Positions 1-9,604 of a DNA stretch of 64,000 nt are shown in pieces; position 1 is the first letter of the stretch, and every line of letters begins with the position of its first letter. Origin of the DNA: Candidatus Phycosocius bacilliformis (GTDB taxonomy: Bacteria > Pseudomonadota > Alphaproteobacteria > Caulobacterales > Aquidulcibacteraceae); NCBI RefSeq assembly GCF_003112735.1, contig NZ_BFBR01000006.1, positions 62,001-126,000 on the forward strand, read 5' to 3'. The notes below the pieces were generated by a model. The model saw only the letters and a program-made list of their open reading frames with translations. It ran no database searches and was not told where the DNA came from. Made by a program: the position numbers and the translations under genes.

Positions 1-625
1 CATTGGCAACCTCAACGCTGGTGTGGGTGAGATCGATAGCCTGCGCACCGCCACGCTGCACGCTATAGCGGATCAGGCGGGCACCAGCACCGACATCGGC
101 CTCGATCAGGCCTGTTGCAAGCCCTGCCGCCGCAAGCCCCATGTCAATCAAGGTCAGCTCGGCCTTGTCGGCCAGCTCGATTCGCAGCCGCATGGGCGCA
201 CCCGGGTGACGACGCAGAACGATCGGTCGGGTCTGCGGACTGGTGACACGCAAAACCACCGCGCGGGGGGCGCGCCCGGCTGCGAGGACAGCCACAGGCC
301 CCGCCCCGTCCATGGGCAGACTGTGCTCGGTCTCGATGATGAGGCCCTCATCCTTATCGCCTTCAAGACCAAAACCGTCAGGGGCGAAGTCCAGCACCAA
401 TGCTTCTTGCAGGCAGGCCGGGATGAGGCCTGCTGATCCATCAGGATCAGCGACAGGCTCGCTCAACGCAGCGCGCAGATCGGTCCATTTGAAAGCCTCC
501 ACCCGGCGGTTGGGCAAGCCTGAAGCCTTTAGACTGTCGCGGGCAGCATCGCCTGCTTCCGTCATTGGCAATCCAGCCAGTACCATAGCCTCACCGGGAG
601 AAAGCGTCGGGGTGTCCAGCACCAT
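1..625 (-). CDS. sufD: Fe-S cluster assembly protein SufD (5' part only)
   Basis: This is the N-terminal part of SufD, the partner of SufB in the SufBCD scaffold that builds Fe-S clusters in the cytoplasm. The ATG at 625 shares one base with the sufC stop (TGATG), so the two are translationally coupled. About 208 codons are visible before the window edge, with no stop. The reading frame contains GLPNRRVEAFKWTDLR near residue 36, a stretch typical of SufD N-termini in alphaproteobacteria. Its place directly after sufC supports the call. The C-terminal core lies outside the window, so it cannot be judged intact. Confidence 0.85.
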   Translation of the reverse strand, partial: MVLDTPTLSPGEAMVLAGLPMTEAGDAARDSLKASGLPNRRVEAFKWTDLRAALSEPVADPDGSAGLIPACLQEALVLDFAPDGFGLEGDKDEGLIIETEHSLPMDGAGPVAVLAAGRAPRAVVLRVTSPQTRPIVLRRHPGAPMRLRIELADKAELTLIDMGLAAAGLATGLIEADVGAGARLIRYSVQRGGAQAIDLTHTSVEVAN

Positions 626-1371
626 CACGCGGCATCCTTATAGCGGTCATAACCGCCCTTTTCGAGCGCCAAGGCCAAATCTGGCCCGCCACTGTCAACG
701 ATCCGGCCACCGGCCAGCACATGCACCCGGTCTGGTTTGATATGGTCAAGCAAGCGTTGGTAATGGGTGATCACCAGCATGGCTTTATCCGGACCCCGCA
801 GTGCATTGACCCCCTCTGACACCACTTTGAGGGCATCAATGTCCAACCCGGAATCGGTTTCATCCAAAATCATGAAGCGGGGATCAAGCAGCGCCATCTG
901 ATAGATTTCCATGCGCTTTTTCTCCCCACCCGAGAAACCGACATTGAGTGGCCGCTTCAGCATGTCCTGTGTCACACCCAGTTTCTTGGCCACATCGCGG
1001 GACAGCTTCATGAAGTCCGGCACACTGACCTCGCCCTCGCCACGGGCCTTGCGCTGGGCGTTGAGTGCGGTTCGCAGAAAGGTCAGCGTGGGTACACCGG
1101 GGATTTCGAGGGGATATTGGAATGATAGGAACAAGCCCTTGGCAGCCCGCTCCTCGGGCGCAAGCGACACCAAATCCTCGCCATTGAGCGTGGCCGTGCC
1201 TTGGGTGACCTCATAGCCATCGCGGCCCGTCAGCGCATAGGACAATGTCGACTTGCCCGCCCCATTGGGTCCCATGATGGCATGAACTTCACCTGCGGGG
1301 ACTTCCAAGGTCAGGCCCTTGATGATCGGCGTACCGCCAACGTCGACATGAAGATTGTGGATTTTCAGCAT
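625..1371 (-). CDS. sufC: Fe-S assembly ATPase SufC
   Basis: SufC is the ABC-type ATPase of the SufBCD complex and powers conformational change during cluster assembly. The 248-residue protein has the usual family length. Walker A GPNGAGKST is at residues 34-42, the signature FSGGEKKRMEI starts near 146, and Walker B FMILDE with the SufC-typical DSGLDIDAL follows at 166-181. It lies after sufB and a VOC gene and overlaps sufD by one base. The 91-bp gap upstream of its ATG is the largest inside the operon. The identification is secure. Confidence 0.97.
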   Translation of the reverse strand: MLKIHNLHVDVGGTPIIKGLTLEVPAGEVHAIMGPNGAGKSTLSYALTGRDGYEVTQGTATLNGEDLVSLAPEERAAKGLFLSFQYPLEIPGVPTLTFLRTALNAQRKARGEGEVSVPDFMKLSRDVAKKLGVTQDMLKRPLNVGFSGGEKKRMEIYQMALLDPRFMILDETDSGLDIDALKVVSEGVNALRGPDKAMLVITHYQRLLDHIKPDRVHVLAGGRIVDSGGPDLALALEKGGYDRYKDAA

Positions 1372-1462
1372 GGGAAGGTCTTTCGAATTCGTGATGAGCT
1401 TGCGGCAGGATGTGGGATCGTGATTGGATTATGTTTGGCGTGGGTATTTCGATCGGGAAACA

Positions 1463-1840
1463 TCATGCACCCGCCTCAATCGGCTTGAGGATTTCGATGC
1501 GATTGCCAAACGGGTCATAGAGAAAAGCCCGCACATGGCCCGGTAATTCTGTGTCATGCTTGACGCGAAAGCCGCGCTCTCTGGCCTGCTCGGCAAGTTC
1601 GGCAACATCGGCAACCAAGAAGGCAACATGGGCCTTGTCATTGGCGCGGAAGTCCTGCTCCACACCCAAATGCACCTTAACCAAGCCAGCCTGATACCAA
1701 GCCCCGCCACGCGTGGCCATACTGGCTGGCTTGGGCACTTCGATCAGCCCCAATAGGTCGGCATAAAAGCCGCGCGCGACCGCTTCACCCCCCTCAGGGA
1801 TGGCGATCTGAACATGGTCAATGGCAGCAATTGGGGTCAC
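1463..1840 (-). CDS. VOC (glyoxalase/dioxygenase-like) protein inside the suf operon
   Basis: A small single-domain vicinal-oxygen-chelate protein. IDHVQIAIP near the start, GLVKVHLGVE in the middle and the ending FLYDPFGNRIEILKP are typical of glyoxalase-like proteins. The frame is open from a GTG at 1927, which overlaps the end of sufB, but homology-like sequence only begins after the GTG at 1840, so I use that start; no ATG is available before the domain. The gene separates sufB from sufC, where many relatives have nothing or an unrelated hydrolase. Substrate unknown. A direct role in Fe-S assembly is not implied by the sequence. Confidence 0.8.
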   Translation of the reverse strand: MTPIAAIDHVQIAIPEGGEAVARGFYADLLGLIEVPKPASMATRGGAWYQAGLVKVHLGVEQDFRANDKAHVAFLVADVAELAEQARERGFRVKHDTELPGHVRAFLYDPFGNRIEILKPIEAGA

Positions 1841-1916
1841 GGGCGATATGCTCGCTGTAAAGGGGCTTTGTGCAAAGCCATTAAGGCAAACGGGCAGATC
1901 TGAGGGTAGGACACTG

Positions 1917-3383
1917 TCATCCCACACTCCCCTCTAGGCTGATGGCAACAAGCTTTTGGGCCTCAACGGCAAATTCCATCGGCAATTCCTGCAGGACTTC
2001 ACGCACGAAACCATTGACCAGAAGCGCCACCGCATCCTCGGTCGGCAACCCGCGCTGACGACAATAAAAAAGCTGGTCTTCGCTCAACCGGGTGGTTGTG
2101 GCCTCATGTTCAAACGTCGCATAGGGCGTCTTGGCTTCGACATAAGGTATTGTGTGGGCACCGCATTGGTCGCCGATCAGCAGGCTGTCGCACTGGGTGA
2201 AATTGCGCGCCCCTTTTGCCTTGGCGTGGGCGCTGACCTGTCCGCGATAGGTGTTGTTGCTGCGCCCGGCTGAAATGCCTTTGGACACAATGCGCGAGCG
2301 GGTGTTGGCACCCAGATGGATCATCTTGGTGCCCGTGTCGGCCTGTTGGTGGCCATTGGTAATAGCGATGGAATAAAACTCGCCCTGGCTTTCCTCCCCC
2401 CGCAAGATGCAGGAAGGATATTTCCACGTCACCGCTGAACCCGTTTCAACCTGCGTCCAACTCACCTTTGAGCGCGCGCCCCGGCAGTCGGCCCGCTTGG
2501 TGACGAAGTTATAAATCCCGCCCAGACCGTTCTTGTCACCGGGATACCAGTTCTGAACGGTGGAATATTTGATCTCGGCATCCTCCAAGGCCACGAGTTC
2601 AACCACCGCCGCATGGAGCTGGTTTTCATCGCGCTTGGGCGCGGTACAACCTTCCAGATAAGAGACATAGGAACCCTTGTCAGCAATGATCAAGGTGCGT
2701 TCAAATTGCCCTGTCTCGGCCGCATTGATGCGGAAATAGGTCGACAATTCCATCGGGCAGCGCACCCCCGGCGGGATATAGACAAAGGTCCCGTCCGAAA
2801 ACACGGCACTGTTCAATGTGGCATAGAAATTGTCGCTCAACGGCACAACGCTGCCCAGATAGGCTTGCACCAGCTCTGGATGCTCACGCACGGCTTCAGA
2901 CATAGAGCAAAAAATCACGCCAGACTTGGCTAATTCCTCGCGGAAAGTGGTGGCAACAGATACGCTGTCAAATACCGCATCAACGGCAATGCGCGGAGCG
3001 CCTCTGACCCCGGCAAGGACTTCCTGCTCGCGCAAGGGAATGCCCAGCTTTTGATAGGTCGCCAGAATTTCGGGGTCGAGCTCATCAAGACTATTGAGCT
3101 CAACCTTGGCTTTGGGGGCCGCGTAATAATAAGCGTCTTGGAAGTCGATCGCCGGATAGCGCACCATCGCCCACGAAGGTTCTTGCATTGTCTGCCAGCG
3201 TTCAAACGCCCGCAGTCGCCAGTCGAGCATCCATTGCGGTTCCTCCTTCTTGGCGGAAATAAAGCGCACAATGTCGGTATTCAGGCCCTTGGGGGCCATG
3301 TCCATCTCAATTTCCGTGACAAAGCCATGCTCATATTCAGCAATACTTTCAACGGTTTCAATGGTTTCTTTAACGGCGGGCAT
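1917..3383 (-). CDS. sufB: Fe-S cluster assembly protein SufB
   Basis: SufB is the main scaffold subunit of SufBCD and receives persulfide sulfur for cluster building. The frame is open from 3476, but that extension overlaps the desulfurase gene and looks unlike SufB. The ATG at 3383 starts [21 protein letters not shown], the usual SufB N-terminus, and gives 488 residues, the normal length. The body contains [15 protein letters not shown] and the conserved stretch with SYLEGCTAP. The gap to the upstream desulfurase stop is only about 16 bp, consistent with one transcript. Confidence 0.96.
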   Translation of the reverse strand: MPAVKETIETVESIAEYEHGFVTEIEMDMAPKGLNTDIVRFISAKKEEPQWMLDWRLRAFERWQTMQEPSWAMVRYPAIDFQDAYYYAAPKAKVELNSLDELDPEILATYQKLGIPLREQEVLAGVRGAPRIAVDAVFDSVSVATTFREELAKSGVIFCSMSEAVREHPELVQAYLGSVVPLSDNFYATLNSAVFSDGTFVYIPPGVRCPMELSTYFRINAAETGQFERTLIIADKGSYVSYLEGCTAPKRDENQLHAAVVELVALEDAEIKYSTVQNWYPGDKNGLGGIYNFVTKRADCRGARSKVSWTQVETGSAVTWKYPSCILRGEESQGEFYSIAITNGHQQADTGTKMIHLGANTRSRIVSKGISAGRSNNTYRGQVSAHAKAKGARNFTQCDSLLIGDQCGAHTIPYVEAKTPYATFEHEATTTRLSEDQLFYCRQRGLPTEDAVALLVNGFVREVLQELPMEFAVEAQKLVAISLEGSVG

Positions 3384-3399
3384 GAGACGCTTCAGCCTT

Positions 3400-4554
3400 T
3401 CAGGCAGCTTGGGAGGAAAGTGGGCGACCTGCGCGCGCGGCCGCCTTGAGATAAAGATCAGCCAGGCGCGCACCATCCTCGACCTGGCTTGACCAGCCGA
3501 AGCTGGCGCGGATGGCAGAGGTTGCAGCCAAGTCGGAGAAACCGGCAGCCTTGAGCACGCGTGACATTTTCACTTTGCCGGATGAACATGCCGAGCCGGC
3601 CGAAATCGCTGCCCCGGCCAGATCAAGCGCCATGACTTGCGCAGCCCCTTCCCAGCCCTCCACCACAATACAGGACGTATTGGCAAGTCTACGGACCTGA
3701 TGGCCGACGAACTCAACCTCTGGCAAAGCAGTTGCCACAGCCAACTCAAAGCCATGGCGGGCCTCGCTGGTCAGCCGCTGGAAATCAAGGACGGCGTCAT
3801 CCCCGCAAGCGGCTCGGGCTGCTGCCGCAAAGCCAGCAATGGCTGCGATGTTTTCAGTTCCACTGCGGCCACCGCGCTCTTGACCACCACCGCTGCGATG
3901 ATTGACCACATCAATCCCGGGAGCCGAGATCAGGGCACCTGCCCCACCTGGGCCGCCAATCTTGTGGGAGGAGACCACCAACCAATCTGCCAGACCAGCA
4001 AACTGACCCACGGAGACCTTGCCCAACAGCTGGACACCATCACACAAGAGTGCCCCGCCCACAGCCCTTACTTTGGTGGAAATTAAATTGAGCGGTTGCA
4101 GCGTGCCGACCTCATTATTGGCACCTTGCACGATGACAAGGGGTTGGCCGCGCTGGTTATCAAGTTCACCAGACAGCCAGGCCACATCAACAAGCCCACC
4201 CCGATTAACCGGGATGATCTGGGCCTCGGGCCAGAGGCGGGCGGCATAAGTCCACACAGCATCATGCTCAACCGCTGAAATGAAAACGGGGCCAAAGCCC
4301 ATGGCTTTGGCGCTTTCAAGGCACAGATGCAGCGCTTCGGTTGCACCGCTGGTGAGCGTTATGGCTTCGGCTTGACATTCAAGGACTTTGGCAAGGCTTT
4401 CGCGCGCATCTTCCAGCAAACGCTTGGCCCGCCGACCTTCGCCATGCACTGAAGAGGGGTTGCCGCCCACATCCAAGGCCTCCAGCATCGCTGCCCGCGC
4501 TTCAGGCCGCAGCGGGGTGGTCGCATTGTGGTCAGCATACAGGCGCGAGGTCAT
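3400..4554 (-). CDS. Cysteine desulfurase, IscS/NifS-type
   Basis: A PLP enzyme that takes sulfur from cysteine as persulfide for Fe-S assembly. [14 protein letters not shown] at the N-terminus, the PLP lysine in [12 protein letters not shown] (K198) and the persulfide cysteine in [11 protein letters not shown] (C323) are all present. The short SACSSG loop places it in the IscS/NifS group rather than SufS. At 384 residues it has the family length. Its ATG overlaps the stop of the iscR-like gene (ATGA), and sufB follows, as is common in alphaproteobacterial suf operons, where an IscS-like enzyme serves the SUF scaffold. Confidence 0.95.
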   Translation of the reverse strand: MTSRLYADHNATTPLRPEARAAMLEALDVGGNPSSVHGEGRRAKRLLEDARESLAKVLECQAEAITLTSGATEALHLCLESAKAMGFGPVFISAVEHDAVWTYAARLWPEAQIIPVNRGGLVDVAWLSGELDNQRGQPLVIVQGANNEVGTLQPLNLISTKVRAVGGALLCDGVQLLGKVSVGQFAGLADWLVVSSHKIGGPGGAGALISAPGIDVVNHRSGGGQERGGRSGTENIAAIAGFAAAARAACGDDAVLDFQRLTSEARHGFELAVATALPEVEFVGHQVRRLANTSCIVVEGWEGAAQVMALDLAGAAISAGSACSSGKVKMSRVLKAAGFSDLAATSAIRASFGWSSQVEDGARLADLYLKAAARAGRPLSSQAA

Positions 4555-5027
4555 TCTGCCGCCTCACGCGCAAACTGGGCCAAAGCCTCTGCCTTACCCG
4601 GCATTTGACGCGACAGGACGTCAGCCAAGGTCACCGCCCCCAGGAACAGGCTGATATGGCGGGAAAGCTCGTCCCAAAGATCGTGCGTCAAACAGCGCCG
4701 ATTGGCTTTCAGGCATCCCACGCGGACATGGGCGTCGCAGCGTGTGACCTTCAAAGGTTCTTCAACCGCCTGCATGATCGCGCCAATGGAAATTTGGTCC
4801 GGATTGGCGGCCAGACGATATCCACCACCGGGTCCGCGCGCGCTTGCGACCAAACCGCGACGGCGCAGGCGCGCAAACAATTGTTCCAGATAGGATTGGC
4901 TGATCTCTTGGCGTTCAGCAATCTCGCTCAGATTGACCGCGCGACCACGGCTTGCTGCGGCCTCGCTATTTTGAGCCAGATCCACCATCGCCATGACAGC
5001 GTAGCGTCCTTTGGTCGACAATTCCAT
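4551..5027 (-). CDS. iscR: Rrf2/IscR-family Fe-S sensing repressor
   Basis: Probable Fe-S responsive regulator of the suf operon. The start is the ATG at 5027 (MELSTKGRYAVMAM, the standard Rrf2 N-terminus); the frame extends upstream to 5087 without resemblance to the family. A winged-helix domain covers the first 80 residues, with ARGPGGGYRL as the wing. Three cysteines, C97, C105 and C112, can ligate a cluster; the spacing (x7, x6) is longer than in E. coli IscR. It is the first gene of the operon and overlaps the desulfurase by 4 bp, so autoregulation is expected. The operator was not recognised with confidence in the 189 bp upstream. Confidence 0.9.
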   Translation of the reverse strand: MELSTKGRYAVMAMVDLAQNSEAAASRGRAVNLSEIAERQEISQSYLEQLFARLRRRGLVASARGPGGGYRLAANPDQISIGAIMQAVEEPLKVTRCDAHVRVGCLKANRRCLTHDLWDELSRHISLFLGAVTLADVLSRQMPGKAEALAQFAREAAE

Positions 5028-5216
5028 GCGCTTGGCCTTTCTGTGCGTCCCTGTGACAGACCCGACATGTCCCAAGAAGGCGGCCAACCATGCGGTTTGC
5101 AGCCCTATTGCGGAAAATCTTGGCTTTTTGCTAGCAGACTATGATACGAGCCCGCTCCGGTTCATGATTGGACCTAGTATTCCCGACCCCAGAGGTCAAG
5201 AATTAAACTGAGCAAG

Positions 5217-5888
5217 ATGGCTGAACTTATCCTTACTGGCGCGGCGGGTCGCCTCGAAGCCCGATACAATCAGGCCGAATCGGAAAATGCGCCGATTGCC
5301 TTGATCCTCCACAATCATCCCAAAGCGGGTGGCTCGATGCAGGATCGGGTCACGGTCATGCTGCACAAATTGTTCGTTGAACGCGGCTTTTCCACTTTGC
5401 GGTTCAATTTCCGCGGTGTGGGTCGCAGCCAAGGCAATTTCGACAATGGCCAAGGCGAATTGTCCGATGCGGCCAGCGCGCTGGATTGGTTGCAGAGCCA
5501 GAACCCTGTTGCCCCTGTGACTTGGGTCGCCGGCTATTCATTTGGTTCCTATATCGCCCTGCAATTGTTGATGCGCCGACCTGAAATCGACGGCTTTATC
5601 ACGGTGGCGACCCCGGCCAATCATTATGATTTGTCGTTCCTTGCGCCCTGCCCGTCTTCTGGCATGATGTTTTACGGCTCCAACGACCAAGTGTCGCCGC
5701 CTGCGGACCTTGAGCGGTCGGCGTCGAAAATCCGCACGCAGAAGGGCGAGACGGTTGAGTGGGAAATGATCGAGGGCGCAGATCACTTCTATCGCAATGA
5801 ATTGGATCTGTTACGTGACCGGGCGGCAAACTATCTTGATCGGCGGCTGGCCCAACCGCGCAAAGCAGCCCCCGCGCCACGACGTTAG
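5217..5888 (+). CDS. Alpha/beta hydrolase, COG2945 type
   Basis: A 223-residue serine hydrolase fold. The probable catalytic triad is S108 in GYSFGS, D157 in GSNDQVSP and H190 in GADHFY; LHNHPKAGGSMQD near residue 31 is the oxyanion region typical of this family. No signal peptide, so cytoplasmic. It is divergent from the iscR-led operon with a 189-bp shared upstream region, an arrangement often seen near suf genes in alphaproteobacteria. Substrate unknown. Confidence 0.88.
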   Translation: MAELILTGAAGRLEARYNQAESENAPIALILHNHPKAGGSMQDRVTVMLHKLFVERGFSTLRFNFRGVGRSQGNFDNGQGELSDAASALDWLQSQNPVAPVTWVAGYSFGSYIALQLLMRRPEIDGFITVATPANHYDLSFLAPCPSSGMMFYGSNDQVSPPADLERSASKIRTQKGETVEWEMIEGADHFYRNELDLLRDRAANYLDRRLAQPRKAAPAPRR

Positions 5889-5926
5889 ATCCCTCGGCCC
5901 GGGCAGTTTACTGGCCGGGCCAGAAT

Positions 5927-8116
5927 TTAGGGCATAGGTTCCCCTTGTGCCGATGGGCCCCGCGCTTGGGCGACCCAAGGCCCTTTGCGCGACGGGATGT
6001 CATAGAAATAGACGCGCCAGCCAGCGCGCATCAGCAAAGCGCCGTCTGGGATATCCCCAGGCCCAAACACATGACTCTGGCCACGCAGATCAAGGGCAAG
6101 AATGCCTCGCCCACGCCCGCCATAAACATAGCGGGCCTGCCAATCCCCCTCACCGACCTGGCACTGGCGTGCATAGCCGAATTGGCCCGAACTGAGGAGA
6201 CGGTCGTGCGACGCCGGATCAAGACCGGCGGCATCAATTAATCGATTTGCGTCAAACCGCCCGCCAGATGTGCGGCACAAACTGGCATCACCAGTCGACG
6301 GTGTCGCCAAGATCGCCCGACCTTCCGGCCCAATCCACGCCACGGGACGGGGGCTTGCGGCCCATAGTCCAAAACCAAACACAAAGCCAATAATGGCGAG
6401 GAACCTCAGTTGCGAGCGCCACAAGCACAGCCAGAGCACGGCCAAGATGAGAATGATCGGGGCGGTGGATCCGGTCCAGCCAATCCGTGCATTAGCTCCC
6501 GGCAAGTCTGCCACCCAATGGGCGAGGTCTAATGTGATGGCGAGCCCGTTGGCCGCCCCTTGCCAAGCCCAAGCGTCGAGCCTGAATGGTGCCAAAATTG
6601 CTGCCAATGTGGCCAAAGGTGCGACCCAGAAATCCAAAATTGGGGCGGCCAGCACATTGGCAGGCAAAGACCAAGGCGCAACTCGGCCGAAGGTTGCCGC
6701 CGAGACAGGAGCCGTTGCAAGCCCGGCGACAAGACTGGTGGCAGCCGCTGCCCCAAACCATCCCACAATGCGCGTAGGAAAAATCGGCCGCGGACCGGTT
6801 GGTGATTGGCCCTCGCGGGCTTCCCAAAGCGCGACCAATCCAGCTGTGGCCAGAAAACTCATTTGAAAGCCCGGATCGATCGCACTTTCGGGCAACGTCA
6901 TCAGCACGCACATGGCCGCGATTGCCAGACCGCGCATCGAAATGGCCTTGCGATTGAGCAAAATGGCACCATAGGCGATGGCAGACATGATGAAGGCGCG
7001 GACGGCAGGCGCTTCGGCCCCGGTGAACACACAATAGGTCAATGTGAATGCTAAAGCCGCGATGGCGGCAATCTTGCGTGCGTCGAACCGCAGGGCAACA
7101 GGTGGCACAAGGGCAATCAGGCGCCAGAAGAGCAGATAGATCAGCCCACCCAAAAGCCCAACATGTAAGCCTGAAACCGAAATGACATGGGAAAGTCCTG
7201 CTGTTTGAAGCGCCTGACTGTCAGACTGACTGAGCCAAGCCCGATCCCCGGTTGCGACAGCTGCCAAGAATCCCCCGCCATGTCCCTCAGTCACCTCAAC
7301 GATATGGCGGGCAGCAGCTGAGCGCCATTCGGCTAATTGAAGGCCTGCCTTTTGCCCGATTGAGCTTGGCTGAGACACAACCAAACAAGGCTTAAGGGCG
7401 TAACCGACTCCGCCCAGCCCCTGGAACCATGCCCGTCGACTGTGATCATAAGCACCGGGAACCACGGGACCGGGAGGAGGACGTAGCATGGCCATGCAGC
7501 GGATTTGTTGACCAGGCTTTGGCGGCTCATCCTCTGCCAATGCCAGCCGAACGGCATGGGGTTGGTCACTGGGCTTTAAGCCTTCCACGGTTTCCACCAC
7601 GATGAGGGCCCGCCATTTCTCGGCCTGCGTCCGATCAATGGCTTGGACAAATCCCGTCACAATTTGAGGCTTTCCTGTATCAACCACGATGGGGGCCGCA
7701 ACAGCTTGTGCCCGCAGCAAGCCCGACGCCCCGCCCCCCAGAAAGGCGGCACTCAGCAAAGCAAACAGTCCGACAGTTGAGAGCAGGCCTGCGATCCTCG
7801 TGTCTGCCAGACGCTGTGTCCCCAAACTCATACCCAGCCATAAAGCCAGGGCGACAAGCGTTAGGCTGACCCACGCCCAGACTGGGTCATCAGCACGCAC
7901 TGAACAGCCCATTCCCGCCCCGAAGGCAAAAGCAACCGGAAGCCACAAAATCAGCCGGTCAGCTTCTTGTGCGCGCATGTTCTGCAGACGATCGCCTAAC
8001 CAGATGCGCAGACGGCTTTCCCCTTCACGGGGGCGTGTTATGAGGCGGCCATCGCCACGCCGTGTGGTCGATCCCGTCTTTGAATTTGTCTCTCTGCCAG
8101 AAGCTATCGCCATCAT
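5927..8116 (-). CDS. comEC: ComEC/Rec2 family DNA-uptake channel
   Basis: Integral inner-membrane protein of the ComEC/Rec2 family, thought to form the channel for single-stranded DNA in natural transformation. The protein has many hydrophobic segments and the family hallmark VISVSGLHVGLLGGLIY, preceded by an N-terminal DUF4131-like part (GPVVPGAYDHSRRAWFQGLGGVGY). The C-terminal metallo-beta-lactamase-like domain of Gram-positive ComEC is missing, as usual in this class. The start is uncertain. GTG 8128 and ATG 8116 overlap the divergent gltX start; ATG 7978 (MRAQEADRL) would avoid the overlap but drops about 46 residues that look family-like. Confidence 0.88.
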   Translation of the reverse strand: MMAIASGRETNSKTGSTTRRGDGRLITRPREGESRLRIWLGDRLQNMRAQEADRLILWLPVAFAFGAGMGCSVRADDPVWAWVSLTLVALALWLGMSLGTQRLADTRIAGLLSTVGLFALLSAAFLGGGASGLLRAQAVAAPIVVDTGKPQIVTGFVQAIDRTQAEKWRALIVVETVEGLKPSDQPHAVRLALAEDEPPKPGQQIRCMAMLRPPPGPVVPGAYDHSRRAWFQGLGGVGYALKPCLVVSQPSSIGQKAGLQLAEWRSAAARHIVEVTEGHGGGFLAAVATGDRAWLSQSDSQALQTAGLSHVISVSGLHVGLLGGLIYLLFWRLIALVPPVALRFDARKIAAIAALAFTLTYCVFTGAEAPAVRAFIMSAIAYGAILLNRKAISMRGLAIAAMCVLMTLPESAIDPGFQMSFLATAGLVALWEAREGQSPTGPRPIFPTRIVGWFGAAAATSLVAGLATAPVSAATFGRVAPWSLPANVLAAPILDFWVAPLATLAAILAPFRLDAWAWQGAANGLAITLDLAHWVADLPGANARIGWTGSTAPIILILAVLWLCLWRSQLRFLAIIGFVFGFGLWAASPRPVAWIGPEGRAILATPSTGDASLCRTSGGRFDANRLIDAAGLDPASHDRLLSSGQFGYARQCQVGEGDWQARYVYGGRGRGILALDLRGQSHVFGPGDIPDGALLMRAGWRVYFYDIPSRKGPWVAQARGPSAQGEPMP

Positions 8117-9554
8117 GCATGCTCCCACTGAAACGACAGGTCACACACACGAAGCCACCGGCAGTGCGATTGTGACGCGGTTTGCGCCTTCTCCGACCGG
8201 CTATCTCCATATTGGAGGGGCAAGAACGGCTTTGTTCAACTGGCTTTTTGCACGAAAAGCAGGGGGCAAATATCTGCTGAGGATCGAAGATACTGACCGC
8301 GAACGCTCAACCGAGGCTGCGGTCAATGCCATTCTCAACGGCTTGGCTTGGCTGGGCTTAGAGGCCGATGGCCCGCCCTTGTTCCAATTTGCCCGCGCCG
8401 CGCGCCACCGCGAAGCGGCCGAAAGCCTGGTTGAGCGCGGTGGGGCCTTCCGCTGTTATTTGACCCCCGAAGAGGAGACAGCCTTAAAGGATGCGGCGCG
8501 CGCCGAGGGAAAAGCTTTCCGCTCGCCCTGGCGCAATCCTGATTATGGTACGCCGCCGCCAGCGGCCCGCTATGTCGTGCGTCTGCGGGCACCGGGGGAC
8601 AATGAGCGCATTGAAGTCGCCGACAAGGTTCAAGGAGTTGTCACCACCGCCGGGCGCGAGATTGATGATTTTATCTTGCTGCGTTCAGATCTCACACCGA
8701 CTTACATGTTGGCCGTGGTGGTGGATGATCAGGATATGGGTGTCACCCATGTCATTCGCGGAGACGATCATTTGACCAATGCCGCCCGTCAAACCGCCTT
8801 GATCCGCGCCTTTGGCTGGCGTGTGCCGACTTATGCCCATATCCCGTTGATTCACGGCGATGACGGCAAGAAGCTGTCCAAGCGTCATGGTGCCTTGGGG
8901 GTCGAGGAATATCGCGACATGGGCTATCTTCCTGAAGCCATGCGCGCCTATTTGTTGCGGCTGGGCTGGTCAAAAGGCGATCTGGATATTGTCAGTACCG
9001 AGCAAGCGCTTGAACTCTTCGATCTCGAGGGCTTGGGGCGCAGTCCATCGCGGCTCGACTTTGCCAAGATGGACAGTGTGAACGCCCATTTCATCCGCTT
9101 GGCCGATGACCAACGCCTTGTAAGCCTGATGCGCGAGCATGCGGCGCGGCGTGGCCTGCCAGATTTGCGACTCGATGACGCAGCTCTGGTCCCCGCCATG
9201 GCCTTCCTCAAAGAACGTGCCAAAACTTTGCCCGAGCTCTTGACCCAGTTTAGCTTCTTGCTGGCCGAGCGCCCGCTCACGCGTGATGAGAAGACAATCA
9301 AAGCCTTATCGGAGGAAGTGGTCGCCCGCCTGGCCCGGCTAAGGCCAGTCCTTGCCGCGGTTGAAACCTGGGAACACGTCACCATAAAGACGGCGCTCGA
9401 CGACTTTGCTGCGCATGAAGGCGTGGGGTTCGGCAAGATCGGACCAGGCCTGCGCGCTGCACTGACCGGTGGCCTTCCAGCTCCGGATTTGGCAATCGCA
9501 TTACAGCTGTTGGGAAAAACAGAAAGTCTGCTGCGTCTTGATGACGTGATGTAA
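8115..9554 (+). CDS. gltX: Glutamyl-tRNA synthetase 1
   Basis: Class I aminoacyl-tRNA synthetase charging tRNA-Glu, or in organisms without GlnRS one of the two Glu-tRNA species. From the ATG at 8115 the protein has 479 residues. FAPSPTGYLHIGGARTALFNW holds the HIGH-type motif near residue 32, and KKLSKRHG is the KMSKS-type motif. The frame is open further upstream but only as a shadow of comEC. A second gltX lies at 56.0-57.4 kb. gltA follows 50 bp downstream on the same strand. Confidence 0.96.
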   Translation: MHAPTETTGHTHEATGSAIVTRFAPSPTGYLHIGGARTALFNWLFARKAGGKYLLRIEDTDRERSTEAAVNAILNGLAWLGLEADGPPLFQFARAARHREAAESLVERGGAFRCYLTPEEETALKDAARAEGKAFRSPWRNPDYGTPPPAARYVVRLRAPGDNERIEVADKVQGVVTTAGREIDDFILLRSDLTPTYMLAVVVDDQDMGVTHVIRGDDHLTNAARQTALIRAFGWRVPTYAHIPLIHGDDGKKLSKRHGALGVEEYRDMGYLPEAMRAYLLRLGWSKGDLDIVSTEQALELFDLEGLGRSPSRLDFAKMDSVNAHFIRLADDQRLVSLMREHAARRGLPDLRLDDAALVPAMAFLKERAKTLPELLTQFSFLLAERPLTRDEKTIKALSEEVVARLARLRPVLAAVETWEHVTIKTALDDFAAHEGVGFGKIGPGLRAALTGGLPAPDLAIALQLLGKTESLLRLDDVM

Positions 9555-9604
9555 ACTTCTGATGTGGAAAATGGTCAAAGATCGAAACACAAGAGGGCTT
9601 TAAG

